This document shows positions 51,356 to 53,731 of a DNA stretch of 53,731 bases, in pieces. The number at the start of each line of letters is the position of its first letter. The stretch's first letter is position 1. The notes below the pieces were generated by a model. The model made no database searches, was not told the DNA's origin, and worked only from the letters and a program-made list of their open reading frames with translations. The translations under genes were made by a program, and so were the position numbers. Origin of the DNA: an archaeon (GTDB lineage Archaea; Thermoproteota; Nitrososphaeria; Nitrososphaerales; UBA183); contig JAKAPI010000004.1 of the NCBI GenBank assembly GCA_021807225.1, forward strand, positions 1 through 53,731. Direction: 5' to 3'.

Positions 51356-51366
51356 CGAGTAATATT
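51356..51366 (+). promoter_or_regulatory. TATA box of the secreted-repeat protein gene
   Basis: GAGTAATATTC (51356-51366) lies about 22-32 nt before ATG 51388, suited to a leaderless transcript. Confidence 0.4.
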
Positions 51367-51387
51367 CAGGCGGGAACCCTGCTCAAG

Positions 51388-51903
51388 ATGAAGATGGCAA
51401 ACTACAAGGCGGTCTCCACTGTCTTCGTCGTCCTAACGATGATCTTCGCGGCGGCTACGGTTTATCTTGCTGCCTATCCGTCCACCAGTACTGCAACCAC
51501 CACCCAAGTCAGCACGGTAACCAAGACGGTCGCTGCTCCGACTCCTCAATACACCGTCAATATCGCCTACAAGGCAGGAATCGGGTTCTATCTCACCAAC
51601 GCTACTGGCTTTACGCTCTACTTCCGCTCCACCGACACGCCGAACAGCGGAAATACGACATGCACCACAGCGTTCTGTGAGAAGAGCTGGCCTGTCTTCT
51701 ACACTTCGACCATATCGCTTCCTCCGGGTCTGAATACGTCGAGCTTCGGGACCATTACGGCCTACAACAGCACGAAGATCACAACCTACGATGGATATCC
51801 CCTCTTCTACTGGGCTTCGGATTCGACGCCAGGCTCAACCGCGGGGCAGGGCGTAGGCAATTTCTACGTCTGCACGGTCCCAACGCCTGCGAAGCCTGCG
51901 TAG
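51388..51903 (+). CDS. Secreted protein with COG4315-type repeats
   Basis: 171 residues. Signal peptide or anchor at residues 9-30 (AVSTVFVVLTMIFAAATVYLAAYP), a Thr-rich linker, then two repeats: GFTLYFRSTDTPNSGNTTCTTAFCEKSWPVF and YDGYPLFYWASDSTPGSTAGQGVGNFYVC. This is the Lipoprotein_15/COG4315 'secreted repeat' with G-x-x-L-Y-x-x-x-x-D and C...C...W-P patterns. Cys pairs may form disulfides outside the cell. The family is linked to envelopes and electron transfer in some reports; the function is not settled. Confidence 0.8.
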   Translation: MKMANYKAVSTVFVVLTMIFAAATVYLAAYPSTSTATTTQVSTVTKTVAAPTPQYTVNIAYKAGIGFYLTNATGFTLYFRSTDTPNSGNTTCTTAFCEKSWPVFYTSTISLPPGLNTSSFGTITAYNSTKITTYDGYPLFYWASDSTPGSTAGQGVGNFYVCTVPTPAKPA

Positions 51904-52079
51904 TCAGCGAAGTCATAAGAAGCGATGGAATGCGGAAGCGCGCGGTCTAGAAGAACCGTGCGTTCCCACTTTGGTATTTCGGGTTGACGAACTCTAATTC
52001 CGTCTGGCGTCACCTACGGCGCCCGCGCTCTTCAAGTAGAGATGCAGGACTCGAATCTCGAACTCAGGTACGCGGAGAA

Positions 52080-52481
52080 GTGGGTCTATTCTCCTGGTAC
52101 AGGTGGGGGATTGGGTCACTAGTGATGATAGGTATTTTCCTTGGCATAGGTACGATTCTACTTGTCCAGTGGCTCGATACTCGAAGTGCGCTCTCACTTT
52201 CAGCAGCGATTCCGCTCCTGGTTGGCGCAGCCATCCTGTTCACCGTCAAGGCATCCGAGTCAATTGAGCTTGTTGAGTTCAGGGGTTACGAACCAGTAGG
52301 GAAGACAGGGAGCGTTACCTTGAGCCTCAGAAAGGGAGTGACAGGCTCGGTCAGAGTTGATGGATTGGACTGGTCAGCGACAAGCGAAGAAGTTCTCGAG
52401 GTCGGCGACGAGATCGTTGTCCTCAGTAGGGAAGGGGTACACCTATTGGTCCGAAAGACAGGACAGTCAACCCGAACCTAA
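52080..52481 (+). CDS. NfeD-like membrane protein with C-terminal OB domain
   Basis: 133 residues from GTG 52080 (a TTG at 51984 would add 32 residues of unlikely composition). Two helices (SLVMIGIFLGIGTILLVQW and SLSAAIPLLVGAAILFTV) precede an OB-fold-like domain: GKTGSVTLSLRKGVTGSVRVDGLDWSATSEEVLEVGDEIVVLSREGVHLLV, typical of the NfeD C-terminus (G-x-A/V-x-V...W-x-A). NfeD proteins partner with membrane flotillin-like proteins or proteases; no partner gene is adjacent. The start is uncertain. Confidence 0.65.
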   Translation: MGLFSWYRWGIGSLVMIGIFLGIGTILLVQWLDTRSALSLSAAIPLLVGAAILFTVKASESIELVEFRGYEPVGKTGSVTLSLRKGVTGSVRVDGLDWSATSEEVLEVGDEIVVLSREGVHLLVRKTGQSTRT

Positions 52482-52838
52482 CCCCAGAAATTCCGGCCAA
52501 GAATCACGCCAGGAGGTTTGGTTGGCTCATGGCCTCAGAAGCCAACTCCAATAGTGGCGTGGACAATCCGATGTTCCACAGGCACCTCTCACCTGAAACT
52601 GTCCCGAGGCTGTTCGAAAGCGACCCTGCAACAGGAATGGAGGGAGGCGAAGCAGAGACGGGATTGTCTATAGGCGCCTTGGAGGCGGCGCCGTCAATTT
52701 CACACTCCACGAAGCCGCACAGTGCGCCCTTGATTAATCATCAAAAAAGGCCGAGCCACGCAATCCTCCGCGAGATGAGAGCGAAGACGAGGGCGATGCC
52801 CAGGACGCCGCAACGGCTCCCGCTTCATAACGACACTC
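52482..52838. other. Intergenic stretch with no convincing gene
   Basis: 357 nt between the NfeD-like gene and the convergent P-type ATPase. The open frames here have unusual composition, run into the ATPase frame or lack any recognisable domain. A short inverted repeat near 52670-52695 (CTATAGGCGCC...GGCGCC) and an AT-rich TTGATTAATCATCAAAAAA (about 52731-52748), perhaps a termination region, are the only patterns seen. Confidence 0.4.
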
Positions 52839-53731
52839 TCACAACTCTGCTTTTCCGAAGACTCCCACAAACTTTGCCTTGACCAGGTCATTTACCACGA
52901 GTGAACCTGTTAGGGCCCACCCCAATGCAAGGGCTAGTTCTGCCGGGGAAATGGATGGAAGGTTGTACAAGCCAAGCAATGAGATTCCGACTACAAGCGC
53001 CACGTCCACAATCATGGTCGTGAGAAGAGGCGTGCTCGGTCTTGAGCGCCAGAAGTATTCTCGCTCCCTAAGAATGAACACATTGAAGAGCCCGCTGAAG
53101 ACGAGGTACACGAGAATGAACATGTGTAGCCTGTCCACCTCCCCGGCCAAGCCGAAAACGGTCATGCCGAAGTAGAGTATGAGGAGGGATTCACCAACTG
53201 TCAGCACTCCCACCAGGATACCAACTTTCACTAGCCAGCCGATGTTCCATGTGTCGGGCTTTCGCGAGTACCTGACTCTGTCGGTCGAAATCGAGAGAGT
53301 GGCAAAGTCTGTGAGAAATAGGTACAGCACCATGCTGAAGATCGAGACCACGAAGTCGCCTGTCATGAGAAAGGCGAGCACCACGAAGACCACAACCTGG
53401 AATGTTTTGACTACCTTGTTGACGACCCACGTGAGAATCCTTTGATACACCATCCTTCCGGTCTTGATCATTTCAATCATGGGTTCCAGTCCGTCGACTG
53501 TAAGCACAGCACTTGCAGCGCCTTTCGCCACATCAGTCGCGCTTCTAACCGCGATACCAACCTCAGCTTGCCTGAGAGCGGCCGCGTCGTTGATGCCGTC
53601 GCCCGTCATCCCCACGACGTGTTTCATTCTCTGAAGGCCCTTGACAATCTTGTACTTGTCCTCAGGATAGATTTCCGCTATGCCGGCGCTCTTCTCGATC
53701 GTCTTGGCGAACTCTTCTTCGCTCTCGAGAT
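52839..53731 (-). CDS. Plasma-membrane-type proton P-type ATPase, C-terminal part (cut by window edge)
   Basis: 297 codons in the window, continuing beyond it. KHVVGMTGDGINDAAALRQAEVGIAV is the P-domain hinge motif (TGDGxND) that binds Mg. The following VRSATDVAKGAASAVLTVDGLEPMIEMIKTGRMVYQRILTWVVNKVVKT leads into the C-terminal helices, including FVVLAFLMTGDFVVS and FLTDFATLSISTDRV, both characteristic of the proton-exporting type IIIA ATPases found in archaea and plants. The catalytic DKTGT is outside the window. Confidence 0.92.
   Translation of the reverse strand, partial: LESEEEFAKTIEKSAGIAEIYPEDKYKIVKGLQRMKHVVGMTGDGINDAAALRQAEVGIAVRSATDVAKGAASAVLTVDGLEPMIEMIKTGRMVYQRILTWVVNKVVKTFQVVVFVVLAFLMTGDFVVSIFSMVLYLFLTDFATLSISTDRVRYSRKPDTWNIGWLVKVGILVGVLTVGESLLILYFGMTVFGLAGEVDRLHMFILVYLVFSGLFNVFILREREYFWRSRPSTPLLTTMIVDVALVVGISLLGLYNLPSISPAELALALGWALTGSLVVNDLVKAKFVGVFGKAEL

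Noticed and set aside
52529..52882. 117-codon plus frame before the P-type ATPase
   Set aside because: No domain, odd composition, no upstream promoter or ribosome site, and its end overlaps the convergent ATPase gene.
1..53731. CRISPR arrays or tandem repeats
   Set aside because: No regularly spaced direct repeats were seen by eye; the only clear repeats are the leader pair at top6B and the 79-bp pair at the tRNA-Glu island.

Overview
The window is a densely packed, high-G+C archaeal chromosome segment. Archaeal markers are DNA topoisomerase VI A and B, aIF2-beta, aIF1, an A/V-type ATPase, a RIO1 kinase with a Pno1-like KH protein, archaeal myo-inositol-1-phosphate synthase, a geranylgeranyl-type prenyl synthase, short leaders with TATA boxes, and tRNAs with archaeal introns. 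DnaK/DnaJ/GrpE, a divergent FtsZ/CetZ-like GTPase, two-gene glycine decarboxylase, DUF354 and DUF424 proteins and a complex I membrane arm suggest a Thermoproteota member related to Nitrososphaeria (Thaumarchaeota) or a neighbouring class. That placement is inference from gene content; no rRNA is present.

Layout. 1-4.7 kb: start of a Gfo/Idh/MocA oxidoreductase, a Rossmann protein, a DUF354 glycosyltransferase-like protein, tRNA-Gln with a one-gene insert behind it, and a ZIP metal transporter. 4.8-9.7 kb: an AmrS-type radical SAM enzyme split by an intein, thioredoxin reductase and a large membrane-anchored surface protein. 9.7-19.1 kb: gcvPA-gcvPB and an MIP18-like protein, an FtsZ-like protein, then the minus-strand operon mtnP-apt-mtnP2-ahcY-metG, which handles products of S-adenosylmethionine use (methylthioadenosine, adenine, S-adenosylhomocysteine) and ends with methionyl-tRNA synthetase. 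19.2-24.8 kb: aIF2-beta/DUF424, grpE-dnaK-dnaJ, and rio1-pno1. 24.9-28.6 kb: a LAGLIDADG endonuclease gene inserted at the 5' end of top6B, followed by top6A. 28.7-33.1 kb: inositol phosphate synthase, small membrane and soluble proteins, two intron-bearing tRNAs and aIF1. 33.2-42.4 kb: nuoH-I-J-K-M-L-M-N, the complex I membrane arm with two NuoM copies and no hydrophilic-arm genes. 42.4-47.8 kb: A/V-ATPase subunits I, C and K, prenyl synthase, an unknown protein, and tRNA-Glu. 47.9-51.3 kb: an island bounded by 79-bp repeats that include the tRNA-Glu 3' end, carrying a beta-helix surface protein and a decayed toxin-antitoxin pair. 51.4 kb to the end: a secreted-repeat protein, an NfeD-like protein and the C-terminal part of a proton-pump P-type ATPase.

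The most distinctive theme is invasion of conserved sites by nuclease-bearing elements of three different kinds: an intein with a Vsr/DUF559-like nuclease placed exactly at a cluster cysteine of AmrS; a LAGLIDADG gene at the start of top6B flanked by a copy of the top6B leader, with a one-base frameshift just downstream; and a single-gene insert, whose product has a possible PD-(D/E)XK motif, between tRNA-Gln and a tRNA 3' half. The tRNA-Glu island adds a fourth insertion. Other points of note are D-loop and double introns in tRNAs, a probable extended ('2M') complex I, several genes whose only sensible start is CTG, and near-palindromic TATA elements in short divergent promoters.
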